NCBI GenBank assembly: GCA_000824805.1
Contig: CCNA01000045.1
Location: forward strand, 171,763 to 235,762
Source: Mesorhizobium sp. SOD10
GTDB lineage: Bacteria > Pseudomonadota > Alphaproteobacteria > Rhizobiales > Rhizobiaceae
Length of the DNA: 64,000 nucleotides
Direction of reading: 5' to 3'
Shown: positions 1 through 9,025 of the stretch, in pieces
Layout: every line of letters begins with the position of its first letter
How positions within the stretch are numbered: position 1 is the first letter of the stretch
The notes under the pieces: generated by a model
What the model saw: the letters and a program-made list of their open reading frames with translations, nothing else
What the model was told of the DNA's origin: nothing
Databases searched by the model: none
Translations under genes and position numbers: made by a program

Positions 1-1
1 G

Positions 2-1150
2 GAGGTGCGTGAGAGGGGCTTCCAGATCACTGCCGTTTCGACCTGCGACGGCGCCTCATTCCTAAGGCATGGGATCGCGCACAGGCGCTATGGCTTCGAC
101 CGCTTCAGCAACGGCAGCGGGAAAGCGGGCACGATTAGGGCGCTGCGCGGATTGATGGGCGAGTTGCGCCCTGACATCGTGCAGAGTTTCGACACCAAGC
201 CCAATCTTTTGACCCCGCTCGCGGTGCGAGGGCAGGTGCCGGTTGTCCGCACGATCAACGGGCTGGGCTGGACCTTCTCGTCACGTGCGCCGCGCGCCCT
301 GGCGCTTCGTCCGATCTTCTGCGGTCTGCAGTGGCTGGCGTCGCTTTGGACAGCGGCGACAGTGTTCCAGAACCGCGACGATCAGACTTTCTTCGAGCGA
401 TATCGGCTGCTTGGATACAGCGACAAGCGCCTCATCGCCGGTTCAGGCGTCGACATAGGCGCATTCGCGGCGGCGAGGCACCTTGGGCCGCCGCCTGCAA
501 GGATGCGCCAGGAATTAGGGCTTCAGACGGCTGAAGTCGTGATGTTTGTCGGTCGACTGACCCGGCAGAAGGGGATTCCGACCCTCCTTAAGGCCATGCC
601 AAAAGTTCTCGCCAAACGGCCGGACGCGCGCTTCGTGTTGATTGGACCGTGGCAATCCGAAGGCCCATTTGCCGTGGACGAATCGGAAATTCGACGCCTT
701 GGTCCAGAGGTACTTGTGTTGGGGAAACGCCAGGACGTTCCTGCGCTTCTTGGCATGGCTGACGTCTTCGCCTTTCCAACCGAATACCGCGAGGGAGTTC
801 CTCGCGTGCTGCTGGAAGCCGGGCTTGCGGGCCTGCCCATCGTTGCCTCGAGAATGCCAGGCTGCACCGATGTCGTCCAGGATGGATGGAACGGTTATCT
901 GGTTGCGCCGCGCGACGCGGACGCATTGGCGGATCGCATAGTCGACCTGCTCTCGGATCGTAAGCGCGCCAAGACTATGGGTGCTCGTAGCGCCGCGCTC
1001 GTCAGAGAGCGTTTTGCCCTACCGGGAGTGGTCGAGCAGTATTGCGATCTTTACAGAAGCGTGCTGGCGGCTCGGGCCAGGGGCGGTCTTGCGCATTCCG
1101 CGTCGGCGGGCCGTATCGCCAAGCGCCGATTGGGCGAGGCACGCCGATGA
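2..1150 (+). CDS. GT4-family glycosyltransferase, 5' end cut off by window edge
   Basis: Probably adds a sugar to the lipid-linked repeat unit of an extracellular polysaccharide, at the cytoplasmic face of the membrane. The frame is open to the window edge, and the first visible residues (RERGFQITAVS) match the region after the first helix of a GT-B N-terminal domain. About 25-30 N-terminal residues are therefore missing, and the GTG at 5 is probably not the true start. The C-terminal half is a Glycos_transf_1 domain: a VGRLTRQKGI strand-loop and the acidic EGVPRVLLE motif typical of GT4 enzymes. The stop overlaps the start of the next gene in ATGA (1147-1150). The sugar specificity cannot be read from the sequence. 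Confidence 0.85.
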   Translation, partial: EVRERGFQITAVSTCDGASFLRHGIAHRRYGFDRFSNGSGKAGTIRALRGLMGELRPDIVQSFDTKPNLLTPLAVRGQVPVVRTINGLGWTFSSRAPRALALRPIFCGLQWLASLWTAATVFQNRDDQTFFERYRLLGYSDKRLIAGSGVDIGAFAAARHLGPPPARMRQELGLQTAEVVMFVGRLTRQKGIPTLLKAMPKVLAKRPDARFVLIGPWQSEGPFAVDESEIRRLGPEVLVLGKRQDVPALLGMADVFAFPTEYREGVPRVLLEAGLAGLPIVASRMPGCTDVVQDGWNGYLVAPRDADALADRIVDLLSDRKRAKTMGARSAALVRERFALPGVVEQYCDLYRSVLAARARGGLAHSASAGRIAKRRLGEARR

Positions 1151-2409
1151 TAAGGGATGCATTGCTCGCTGCGGGCGTCGTCTTGTCCTTCGCGTCGCAG
1201 ATATCCGTACCGGGCTTGCCATTCGGCTACGGCGAGCTTTTCCTCGTGCTCTGGATCATGCTGTCGATCGGCCGAATCCTGGCAGGCGGCCCGATCGAAG
1301 CGACGCCAGCCTTTCTAAAATTGGCGAAGTTCTGGTTGCTTCTGTCGCTGACTTTGGCGATCGGCACCGCCGTCGGTTACTCCACCACGGTGCTCTATCT
1401 CACAGGGCTGTCGCACGACGCGATGGCCTATGCGCTCCTGGCGAGCGTCACCTGTCTTGCCGTCTTGGAACCCGACGCCGAGTCCCGTCTTCGGCGCAGC
1501 GGCTGGTGGGTGATCGCAATCGCTTTCGGCGCCTTCATGGTCCAACTCGGACTTGCCTGGGGTTGGATCCATCAGTCGGGGATAGATCCGTGGTATTGGG
1601 ATCGCTTCCGCGGCTGGTCGGAAAATCCAAACCAACTCGCGCTTTATTGCGCCGTCTTCGGCCCGCTGGCTCTGCACCTTGCGGTGACCACCAACAACCG
1701 GTGGGCCCAGTTTTTCGCACTATCCAGCCTTATTCCGATCTTTTACGTCGGACGGCTGACCAAAAGCGACACCTATCTCTACACCACCATTCTGAGCGGC
1801 CTCGTGTTTCTTGGAATGCGGCTCGGGGCCTGGTTCGCATCCGCCGATGGCAGAGCCAGTCTTTCCCGGCAGATTGCGCTCTTGCTGATCGTCGGCGCCG
1901 TGCCGCTGGCGGTCGCGGTTGCGCCATATGCCGTCGCCGAGGAGAGCAGCGTGGCGCAGTTCGCCAAGAGCCTCACCAAGGACGGAGGCGGCGAGGCGAC
2001 TGCGGAGACGTTTGACCTGCGGGTCTTTCTGTGGGGCGAAGCGATCGAGAAGGGACTGCAGTCCTGGTCGCTCGGCCTTGGTCCCGGTCCGCACCTGGAG
2101 CGGCCGCCGGTCGCGGACAGGCAATTCCTGGAGCGGCCGTTCGAAGCCCACAACACCATTCTTGATCTCTATCTGCAGGGGGGATTGGTGGCAGTCCTCG
2201 CCCTGGTCTGGATTGTCGGGTCGGCCGCAAAGTCTGCTTGGCGCAGCCGGTTTGACGCGCTTTCGGTGCTTCTTGCTTCGGTGGTGGTCTTCAGCATGCC
2301 GCATCTGATCATTCGCCATCCGATCGTGTGGTTCGCGCTGACGTTCTGCCTCGTCGCAGGAATGCGTCCCGAGATTCACCTGCGGCCCCAGCAGGTAAGG
2401 GTGGCGTGA
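1147..2409 (+). CDS. O-antigen ligase/polymerase-like membrane protein (Wzy-type)
   Basis: Predicted multispanning inner-membrane protein of 420 residues. It starts at the ATG that overlaps the upstream stop as ATGA; the longer open frame upstream has no family support. Hydrophobic segments fill nearly the whole chain, with one longer periplasmic-type loop around residues 265-350. That loop contains GLGPGPH and FEAHNTILDLYLQGG, and a short H-N/T element of this kind is typical of the O-antigen ligase/Wzy_C family. In this locus, with a flippase and a co-polymerase nearby, the likely role is polymerisation of polysaccharide repeat units. A ligase role is the main alternative. The stop shares one base with the next start (TGATG at 2407-2411). 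Confidence 0.75.
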   Translation: MIRDALLAAGVVLSFASQISVPGLPFGYGELFLVLWIMLSIGRILAGGPIEATPAFLKLAKFWLLLSLTLAIGTAVGYSTTVLYLTGLSHDAMAYALLASVTCLAVLEPDAESRLRRSGWWVIAIAFGAFMVQLGLAWGWIHQSGIDPWYWDRFRGWSENPNQLALYCAVFGPLALHLAVTTNNRWAQFFALSSLIPIFYVGRLTKSDTYLYTTILSGLVFLGMRLGAWFASADGRASLSRQIALLLIVGAVPLAVAVAPYAVAEESSVAQFAKSLTKDGGGEATAETFDLRVFLWGEAIEKGLQSWSLGLGPGPHLERPPVADRQFLERPFEAHNTILDLYLQGGLVAVLALVWIVGSAAKSAWRSRFDALSVLLASVVVFSMPHLIIRHPIVWFALTFCLVAGMRPEIHLRPQQVRVA

Positions 2410-4394
2410 TGTGCGGTATCGCTGGAATTCTGATCTCACCGGCGCAAATGGACCCGAAGTTGCTCGAGGCGATTGGGCCTATGACAAGCTCGCTTCGGCT
2501 CCGCGGTCCTGACGGCCAGGGGCTGTGGGTGGATCGCGACGCCGGGATTGCCTTCGGCCACCGGCGGCTCGCCATCGTCGACCTGTCGAGCACAGGGCGG
2601 CAGCCGATGCGCTCCGCCAGCGGCCGTTACGTGATCACCTTCAACGGCGAGATCTACAATTTCCGCGACCTGCGGCGCGAACTCGAAAGCGCGGGTCGAC
2701 AGTTCCGTGGGACCGGCGATACCGAAGTCCTGTTGTGCGCCATTGAGACGTGGGGTCTTGAGTCTTCCCTGAGGCGCTGCGCGGGGATGTTTGCCTTTGC
2801 GCTATGGGATTTGGAGACCAAGACCCTTCACCTTGCCCGGGACAGGATCGGCAAAAAACCTCTCTACGTCGCATTAGCCGGGCATGCCCTGGTTTTTGCG
2901 TCGGAGCTCAAGGCAATCCGGTGCTTTCCCAGCTTCTCTCCCGAGCTCGATTTCGGCGCCGCCGGAGCCATGCTTTCGAAAGGATGGGTGCCGGATCACG
3001 CATGCATCTGGCGGAATGCGTTCAAGTTGCCGCCCGGTTCCGTGCTCTCGGTCAGGTCGACGGATATCGCACAGGCGGGCAGCGCCGCATCGCTTTCCCA
3101 GCGTGTCAAGCACTGGTGGTCGCTGGCCGAAATTGCCACCAAGGGCCGCGAGGACCCGATCGCCGGCAGTGACGACGATCTCACCAACGAGCTCGACGAT
3201 CTGCTGCGGCTCGCAGTTCGCGAACGCATGATCGCCGATGTGCCTTTGGGCAGCTTCCTGTCGGGCGGCATCGACAGCTCCACCGTCGTGGCTTTGATGC
3301 AGGCTCAATCCAGAAGCCCGGTGCGCACTTTCACCATCGCGTTCTCGGAGGGGGGATTTGACGAGAGCGGTTATGCGGCCGACGTGGCAAAACATCTGGG
3401 CACGGATCATACGGAGCTTCACCTTTCGCCCGAGGCGGCACGCCAGGTCATTCCGGAACTGCCCCGGATATGGGACGAGCCATTCGCCGACGAATCCCAG
3501 ATACCGACGCTGCTGGTGGCACGGCTCGCTCGCCAGCATGTGACGGTCGCCCTGTCGGGCGACGGCGGCGATGAATGCTTCGCCGGCTATGGTCGTCACT
3601 TCATGGCGGACCGGCTGAAGCGTCAGCAACGTCTTCCGTTGGCAGTGCGGCGCACGCTAGCGACCGGCCTGGACTTGCTGGCCCGCGCGGCACGCGAGGA
3701 TATCCTCGACAGGCTCCCGCTTGCCGCAAATATGCGCCACATGCTGCGGAGCGACCGGCTTAATCGGTTCGCCGGCCTGCTCAGCGCAAGGCATGAAGAT
3801 GATTTGTATCAGCGGTTGGTAACATCACCGACCGCGAGCCTCACGCGGCACGACCAGTCTTCATCGATCGCCGCGCCGAAACTCGACGGGCTGCTATCGC
3901 GCGTTCTCTACGACGACATGGCCGGTTATTTGCCTGGCGACATACTGGTGAAGCTGGACCGCGCCACCATGGCCAACGGACTTGAGGGGCGGTGTCCCTT
4001 GCTTGACCACCGCGTCATCGAGTTCGCCTGGCGCTTGCCGTCGGATGCAAAGGTGCGCGACGGCAGAGGCAAGTGGATCCTTCGCAATCTGCTGCGTCGC
4101 TATCTTCCAGACCGGCTGATCGACAGGCCGAAGCAAGGATTCGACGTTCCCGTTGCCGCATGGCTGAGAGGTCCTCTGCGGAGCTGGGCGACCGATCTTC
4201 TCGCCGATATCCGGCATGACGGTGAGGACGTGCTGGACAGCGCCAAAGTAGACGGTTGCTGGCGCGATCATATGCGGGGGCAGGATCGCTCGCGCGAATT
4301 GTGGTCCGCCTTGATGTTTCAGGCCTGGCGCTATGAGACAAGGCAAGCGCCAATCGCGACCGGGTCGCGTGAACTCGACATGGCAGGAGTATGA
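2409..4394 (+). CDS. asnB: Asparagine synthase (glutamine-hydrolysing)-like amidotransferase 1
   Basis: Protein of 661 residues with the two AsnB domains. The N-terminal class II glutaminase begins MCGIAGIL, so Cys2 is the nucleophile and fixes the start at 2409. Motifs RGPDGQG and FNGEIYNF follow. The C-terminal ATP-pyrophosphatase domain has the PP-loop LSGGIDSS at residues 284-291. Homologues in polysaccharide loci are usually annotated asparagine synthetase but may amidate a carboxyl group on a sugar or amino acid. It lies inside the polysaccharide operon, one base overlapping the upstream polymerase gene, so a modification role is plausible. A second, divergent copy lies at 22983-25004. 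Confidence 0.85.
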   Translation: MCGIAGILISPAQMDPKLLEAIGPMTSSLRLRGPDGQGLWVDRDAGIAFGHRRLAIVDLSSTGRQPMRSASGRYVITFNGEIYNFRDLRRELESAGRQFRGTGDTEVLLCAIETWGLESSLRRCAGMFAFALWDLETKTLHLARDRIGKKPLYVALAGHALVFASELKAIRCFPSFSPELDFGAAGAMLSKGWVPDHACIWRNAFKLPPGSVLSVRSTDIAQAGSAASLSQRVKHWWSLAEIATKGREDPIAGSDDDLTNELDDLLRLAVRERMIADVPLGSFLSGGIDSSTVVALMQAQSRSPVRTFTIAFSEGGFDESGYAADVAKHLGTDHTELHLSPEAARQVIPELPRIWDEPFADESQIPTLLVARLARQHVTVALSGDGGDECFAGYGRHFMADRLKRQQRLPLAVRRTLATGLDLLARAAREDILDRLPLAANMRHMLRSDRLNRFAGLLSARHEDDLYQRLVTSPTASLTRHDQSSSIAAPKLDGLLSRVLYDDMAGYLPGDILVKLDRATMANGLEGRCPLLDHRVIEFAWRLPSDAKVRDGRGKWILRNLLRRYLPDRLIDRPKQGFDVPVAAWLRGPLRSWATDLLADIRHDGEDVLDSAKVDGCWRDHMRGQDRSRELWSALMFQAWRYETRQAPIATGSRELDMAGV

Positions 4395-4395
4395 A

Positions 4396-6600
4396 ATGGC
4401 AGGTTCCGCCGTCAGCCGAATGAAACTTCCGCAAGGCATTCCCCAACCTGCTCCAACAGTTGTCGAACAGAGGGATCGCATCCGGCAACGGCGCGAATAC
4501 GAACCACCTACGCCCACGCACGAACTGATGGCTGCCCTGGCAAGAAGAAAATGGCTGATCCTTGCCTTTGCGCTTGTCGGTGGGATCCTCGCGGCGCTGG
4601 CCGGCCTGGTCCGCCCTGTGATGTTCGAGGCGACCAGCCAGTTGATAATCGATCCGCCGGCGCGCAGTTCCGTTGCTCCGGGCGGGTCGTCCGCGCAGGA
4701 CCTTGTCGATTCCAGCATCGATGACCACATCACCATGCTTTCGTCTCAGGGCCATCTGCGCCGCGTAGCGGCTGCGCTGCACAAACTCGAAGGCACCACG
4801 GCGGCGCAGGGTTCGCCTACAACCGGAACGTCCGGGCCTGGTCCAGCTCCTGTGTCGATAAGGTCGCGTGCTGCCGAGATCATCGAGCGACTTTGGCCCC
4901 AGAGTGGGGAAGCCGCCATCGATCCCGACCTGAAGCTGCTGAGGAATAGGATAAGGATTGGGCAGGAGTTGCGCTCAAGGGTGATCTCCGTTGCCTTCGC
5001 GGACGAAGATCCGGTACGAGCCGCCACGGTCGCCAATACATTTTCACAAGTCTATATCGATGAGCTCGCGAAAAGGCGACAAGCCGAAGACAGGCAAGAA
5101 CTCGATACAGTGGTCGCCAGTCTGCCCGCCGTGCAAAGCGACCTTGTTTCGGCGACCGATCGGCTGGAGAAATACAGGCTGAGCCATGGGGCCGTCGATC
5201 AAGGCGCGGCTGACAATGCGGCCAGGGAAAGGGCTGATCTCAGCCAGCAGATATCGATGTCCAAGGCCGATCTCGCGGCGATGGAGGCGCGCCTTCAACA
5301 TATCCAGGATCTTCGCAAACAGGGTGCACCAATCACCTCGCTGGCCGAAGCCATGGGTACTCCGGATCTGGCCGACCTTGCGGCCCGCCAGGCCAAGACG
5401 CCGGCGGACAAGGATCTGAGCGCGAGGATCGACAACGAGATCCAGCAGGGCCTGGCGAGCGCCGAGACGCAGGTGAACACTTACCGGGCTCAGGTCAAGG
5501 CGCTGGAAGATCGCAAGAATGTTCTCGATGTCGTGGTGGCCGACACCGCCAGCCGGCTTTCCGGTTTGCGCGCGCTCGAACCCCAGGTCAACCTGCTAAC
5601 CCAAAGATACAACGAGCTCCTGAGCCGGCAGCAGGATCTGACGCGGCGCATCGCCGCTCCTTCAGCAGGCGTCTCGATCCTTTCCCCGGCATGGCCGCCG
5701 GCCAAACCGCAGACTTTGCCGCCGATTTTCCTGGTGCCTCCGGGGATGATCGCTTTCGCCATACTCGGTGCAGCCTTCGTGCTGTTCCGCAACAGGTTCA
5801 ATCGCGCCCTGCGCGGGGAGGCCGAGACCGAGGCAGCGCTCGGAATTCCTTGCATTGGCCTCATTCCTGAGCCTGGCAAGATCGCAATGAAGCAACTGCG
5901 GCAATTGATTCTGGATCAGCCCAAATCCGCTTACAGTCGTGCCGTCACGTCGCTTCTGGTTAGCGCGGCACCAAACCAAGCCAGGTTGCGTTCCCCACGT
6001 ACCATCATGGTCACGTCCAGCTTGCGCTATGAGGGTGCGAACGAGCTTGCCTGGAGTTTGGCTTTGGCCGCTATACGGTTGGGTGGCCCGGTTCTTCTGA
6101 TCGATCTGGAACCCACGCGCCATCAACTAACGCAGGAGTTCGTCCGCCAGGGCGGCGGGCCGAAGGCTCACCGCTCATTCGGCGATTTTATCCGCAATCG
6201 CTGTACTCTGGAGGATGCGATCGTGAGTGTGCCCGGTGCGGCCATCGACCTGATGACCGTTGCGCCGGCCGAGGATTTGCTCGAGCTTCTCGCGCGCGCA
6301 GATAGCCTTGAATGCAGGGATGAACTGCAGGCTGAGTACAGCCTGGTCATTATCAACGGGCCATCCGGCCTCGCCGGACCGGAAGCAAGATTCCTGACGA
6401 GTTGGGCCGACGCGATCCTTCTTGCCATCCGCTGGAACAGCACGCCGCGCGACATCGCCCGGGGCGTTTTGGAGTTGCTTCAACGGGACGGCGCGAGCTC
6501 GATTCCGATCGGGAGCGTCCTTACCCGGGTCGATCTGAAACGACACGCCAAATTCCGATTCGGTGACAGCGGGGACTTGTTGCTTGCGCGGATCCCGTGA
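4396..6600 (+). CDS. Wzz/Wzc-like polysaccharide co-polymerase with degenerate BY-kinase domain
   Basis: Inner-membrane chain-length regulator of 734 residues. The start at 4396 has the purine-rich site GGCAGGAG at 4382-4389. Residues about 40-80 carry the first membrane segment and Wzz signature, then comes a long periplasmic coiled-coil stretch, then a second membrane segment around 450-475. The C-terminal domain has the BY-kinase fold pattern but lacks key residues. The Walker A position (540-550, TSSLRYEGANE) has no GK[ST], Walker A' (LLIDLEP) survives, and Walker B reads VIINGPSG with Asn where Asp is expected. There is no tyrosine-rich tail. It is probably a structural pseudokinase that still forms the export complex with the outer-membrane protein at 19080. 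Confidence 0.82.
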   Translation: MAGSAVSRMKLPQGIPQPAPTVVEQRDRIRQRREYEPPTPTHELMAALARRKWLILAFALVGGILAALAGLVRPVMFEATSQLIIDPPARSSVAPGGSSAQDLVDSSIDDHITMLSSQGHLRRVAAALHKLEGTTAAQGSPTTGTSGPGPAPVSIRSRAAEIIERLWPQSGEAAIDPDLKLLRNRIRIGQELRSRVISVAFADEDPVRAATVANTFSQVYIDELAKRRQAEDRQELDTVVASLPAVQSDLVSATDRLEKYRLSHGAVDQGAADNAARERADLSQQISMSKADLAAMEARLQHIQDLRKQGAPITSLAEAMGTPDLADLAARQAKTPADKDLSARIDNEIQQGLASAETQVNTYRAQVKALEDRKNVLDVVVADTASRLSGLRALEPQVNLLTQRYNELLSRQQDLTRRIAAPSAGVSILSPAWPPAKPQTLPPIFLVPPGMIAFAILGAAFVLFRNRFNRALRGEAETEAALGIPCIGLIPEPGKIAMKQLRQLILDQPKSAYSRAVTSLLVSAAPNQARLRSPRTIMVTSSLRYEGANELAWSLALAAIRLGGPVLLIDLEPTRHQLTQEFVRQGGGPKAHRSFGDFIRNRCTLEDAIVSVPGAAIDLMTVAPAEDLLELLARADSLECRDELQAEYSLVIINGPSGLAGPEARFLTSWADAILLAIRWNSTPRDIARGVLELLQRDGASSIPIGSVLTRVDLKRHAKFRFGDSGDLLLARIP

Positions 6601-6635
6601 GGCCGGCCGCGAAGCGCCATGTCGAGTGTTGAACC

Positions 6636-7430
6636 GTGATCGTCGAGCTCTTCGGTCCGCCAGGTTCGGGCAAGACAACCTTAGCACACGTTCTTGCCAT
6701 GCGGTTGCGCGAAGACGGATACCGTGCCGAGGTTGTCCGCAGCTACCGACCAGCGATCAGATCCGGAAAACTTGATCTGGGCGCCCTTCTGTTCGTATCG
6801 AGGATCGTCTCGGCGACCGTCTCCACGGCTAAGGTCATTTTTTTCCCACGCAATGGAGGGTCGAATCTATCGAAATCCCTGCTCATGCTCAGAGCGATGC
6901 CACCGAAAAAACCGATCTGGCGAGCCCGGATCTGGCAGCAAATATTGAAGCTGTCGCACGCCTGGGATCGAGCCAAGCTGGCCCACGATATTCTTATCTT
7001 CGACGAGGGTTATGTTCAGGCGGTCGGATCCCTGGCGTTGCTCAATGGAAATGCGGACAAAGCTGTTCTCAAAACGATGCTGGGCGATGTGCCGGTCGCG
7101 GATCTCACGATCAGAGTTCTGGCGCCGCGAGCGACGGTCGCGGCTCGTCTTCGCCGGCGCATGGAGCGTGAGCCACCGGCGGAGCGGCTCTTCGAGGCCG
7201 ATTTCGACGTCAATATGCGTTCGCTCAGCGTCTTCAAGACGATAAGCGATATACTTGCCGTGTCGGGGCGAAACGTTGTCTGTGCGAAGACTTCAAGCCA
7301 GCGTTCCACAATGAAAAGCGCGCAGGCCGTCGAACAGGCGATCATCGCCAGATACATTCTGGGCACAACGGATGGTGAGCGCCAGCGGGTCGAGCAGCCA
7401 TCCGAAGCAGTGGAGCCCCACGGGCCATAG
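6636..7430 (+). CDS. P-loop ATPase/kinase of unknown substrate
   Basis: Protein of 264 residues starting with GTG at 6636. The first residues form a canonical Walker A, MIVELFGPPGSGKTT, resembling nucleoside/adenylate-type kinases, so the start is well fixed. No clear Walker B or substrate signature is recognised; FDEGYVQAVG could include the catalytic Asp-Glu. A basic stretch RLRRRMEREP resembles a kinase lid. It lies 35 bases after the pseudokinase co-polymerase and before the flippase. Similar proteins occur in rhizobial and cyanobacterial polysaccharide loci without an assigned function. A six-codon ATG frame (6619-6639) ends in TGA overlapping the GTG start as GTGA. Confidence 0.65.
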   Translation: MIVELFGPPGSGKTTLAHVLAMRLREDGYRAEVVRSYRPAIRSGKLDLGALLFVSRIVSATVSTAKVIFFPRNGGSNLSKSLLMLRAMPPKKPIWRARIWQQILKLSHAWDRAKLAHDILIFDEGYVQAVGSLALLNGNADKAVLKTMLGDVPVADLTIRVLAPRATVAARLRRRMEREPPAERLFEADFDVNMRSLSVFKTISDILAVSGRNVVCAKTSSQRSTMKSAQAVEQAIIARYILGTTDGERQRVEQPSEAVEPHGP

Positions 7431-7666
7431 CCGCCATCTTTGGCCATCCAACCTGCTGATCCAACTCGGAAAAACGCAGCCGACATGCTGACGGGACCGT
7501 TGGTCGACAACCGAGCTTTCTCATCCCCAATCGATGTTTTATTCCCCCACCACGGATCGAACCGGCATTTGGATGCGTGCCATCATTCAGGTGAATGATG
7601 GCGTGATGCGACAGCCTCCGTACGCTCCTATTCCAGTCGTCAGCCGTTTCTCGGAATCGCGAACCA

Positions 7667-9025
7667 ATGTCCTACAGCGACTTTCTGAGATCCAGGGAGG
7701 GGCGGATAACAGCAAGCCCGATTGGCAAGATCGTCCGCGCGGCGGGCGGCGTTTCGGCAATGGCGATTGCAGGGCAACTCACCCTGGTCGCCACCATTCC
7801 GATACTGGCCCGTCTCTATTCCCCTGCCGACTTCGGCATCTTCACGATCTATCTCTCAACGGTAAACATCCTCGGCGCGGTCGCAGCGCTGCGCTTCGAG
7901 CCCTCGCTCTATGGGGTCAAGGAAACCGAGCAGATCTACGTCACCGTAAAGCTTATCGTGATGGCCGTGTTGACGACGGGTGTGCTCGCTTTTGCTGTAG
8001 GGCAGATGCTTTTGGGTCTGGCGCCTACCCAGCTCAGGCACCTTTTCTGGCTCGTTCCGCTTGGCATGAGCGGCGCCGCGCTCGTCGAAGCGATGAATTG
8101 CTGGGCCTTGCGTGCGGGCCTGCTGCGCGATTTCGCTCTCGGCCGGCTGATCTTGCCGGCCACCATGGCGTTGCTGCAACTGATTTTTGGCGTAGCCCAT
8201 CTCGGGGGCGAGGCGATGGTGCATGCGCATGTCCTCAGCCAGTTCATTTTTCTCGCCTTTCTGGGCTCTCGGATTCTGAGTTGGGACGACCTGCGTGGCA
8301 TCTATCGAGCGCCATGGAGAAGTGCCTTCAACAAGGCAGTCAGGGAATACAAGTTCCCATTGTTCGATATCCCCGCGACCCTCGGCAGCTATGCCATCAA
8401 CAATCTTCCGGCAATTCTCGTAGGTTCGTTGTTCGGCGCAGCTTTCGCCGGTTATCTCGGCGTCGCGTCACGGCTGGTAACAGGGCCCATCGTGCTGATA
8501 GCCACTCCGCTGAGCAACGTGTTCGTCGCCGAGGCGAACAAGAGCAGCGATCGCGCACATATCCTTGGCGTCGCGCGTGGCCTCTTGATCCTTGTCACGG
8601 GCCTTACTGCGTTGCCCATCTTGGCGCTTGGGCTGGCTGCTCCATACCTCGTCGTCCCGCTCCTGGGCGAGGCCTGGATGCCGACTGCGCAAATTATGAC
8701 TGCCTTGGCATTCATGGGCGCGGTGCAGGCCTTGTCGACACCGCTCAGTGAAGTTCCTGCCCTGTTGCGGCGGCAGGAGGTGCGGCTGGTCGTCGACGCG
8801 GCGCGGATGGTGCTTGTCTTCGGTCCGCTGCTCGCCGGCGCCAAGGCTGGGTGGGAAGCTATCGACGTCATCTATCTCATGGCTATTGGCGGGATGGTTG
8901 GGTTTGCCATCAAAACCGCAGCCTCATTGTACCTTCTGAAGCGGGAAACCGAACCGGCACAGGCGACATTGTCCAGTCCGTATTCAATCGCGAGGAAACA
9001 GCACGATGAAGCTCCTGTTGAGTAG
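7667..9025 (+). CDS. Wzx-like oligosaccharide flippase
   Basis: Integral membrane protein of 452 residues of the Polysacc_synt/MATE-like superfamily. It probably flips undecaprenyl-linked repeat units to the periplasm. The early segment has the family-typical pattern of a helix ending in TIPILARLYSPADFG followed by FTIYLS, and further hydrophobic helices continue to the C-terminus. The ATG at 7667 is the first start in frame that gives this N-terminus. The 236 bases before it hold no recognisable gene. It overlaps the next gene by 20 bases, which suggests translational coupling. Confidence 0.85.
   Translation: MSYSDFLRSREGRITASPIGKIVRAAGGVSAMAIAGQLTLVATIPILARLYSPADFGIFTIYLSTVNILGAVAALRFEPSLYGVKETEQIYVTVKLIVMAVLTTGVLAFAVGQMLLGLAPTQLRHLFWLVPLGMSGAALVEAMNCWALRAGLLRDFALGRLILPATMALLQLIFGVAHLGGEAMVHAHVLSQFIFLAFLGSRILSWDDLRGIYRAPWRSAFNKAVREYKFPLFDIPATLGSYAINNLPAILVGSLFGAAFAGYLGVASRLVTGPIVLIATPLSNVFVAEANKSSDRAHILGVARGLLILVTGLTALPILALGLAAPYLVVPLLGEAWMPTAQIMTALAFMGAVQALSTPLSEVPALLRRQEVRLVVDAARMVLVFGPLLAGAKAGWEAIDVIYLMAIGGMVGFAIKTAASLYLLKRETEPAQATLSSPYSIARKQHDEAPVE

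Noticed and set aside
7534..8751. 405-residue + strand frame over the flippase gene
   Set aside because: It has Arg/Ser-rich shadow composition; the overlapping frame has clear flippase membrane segments.
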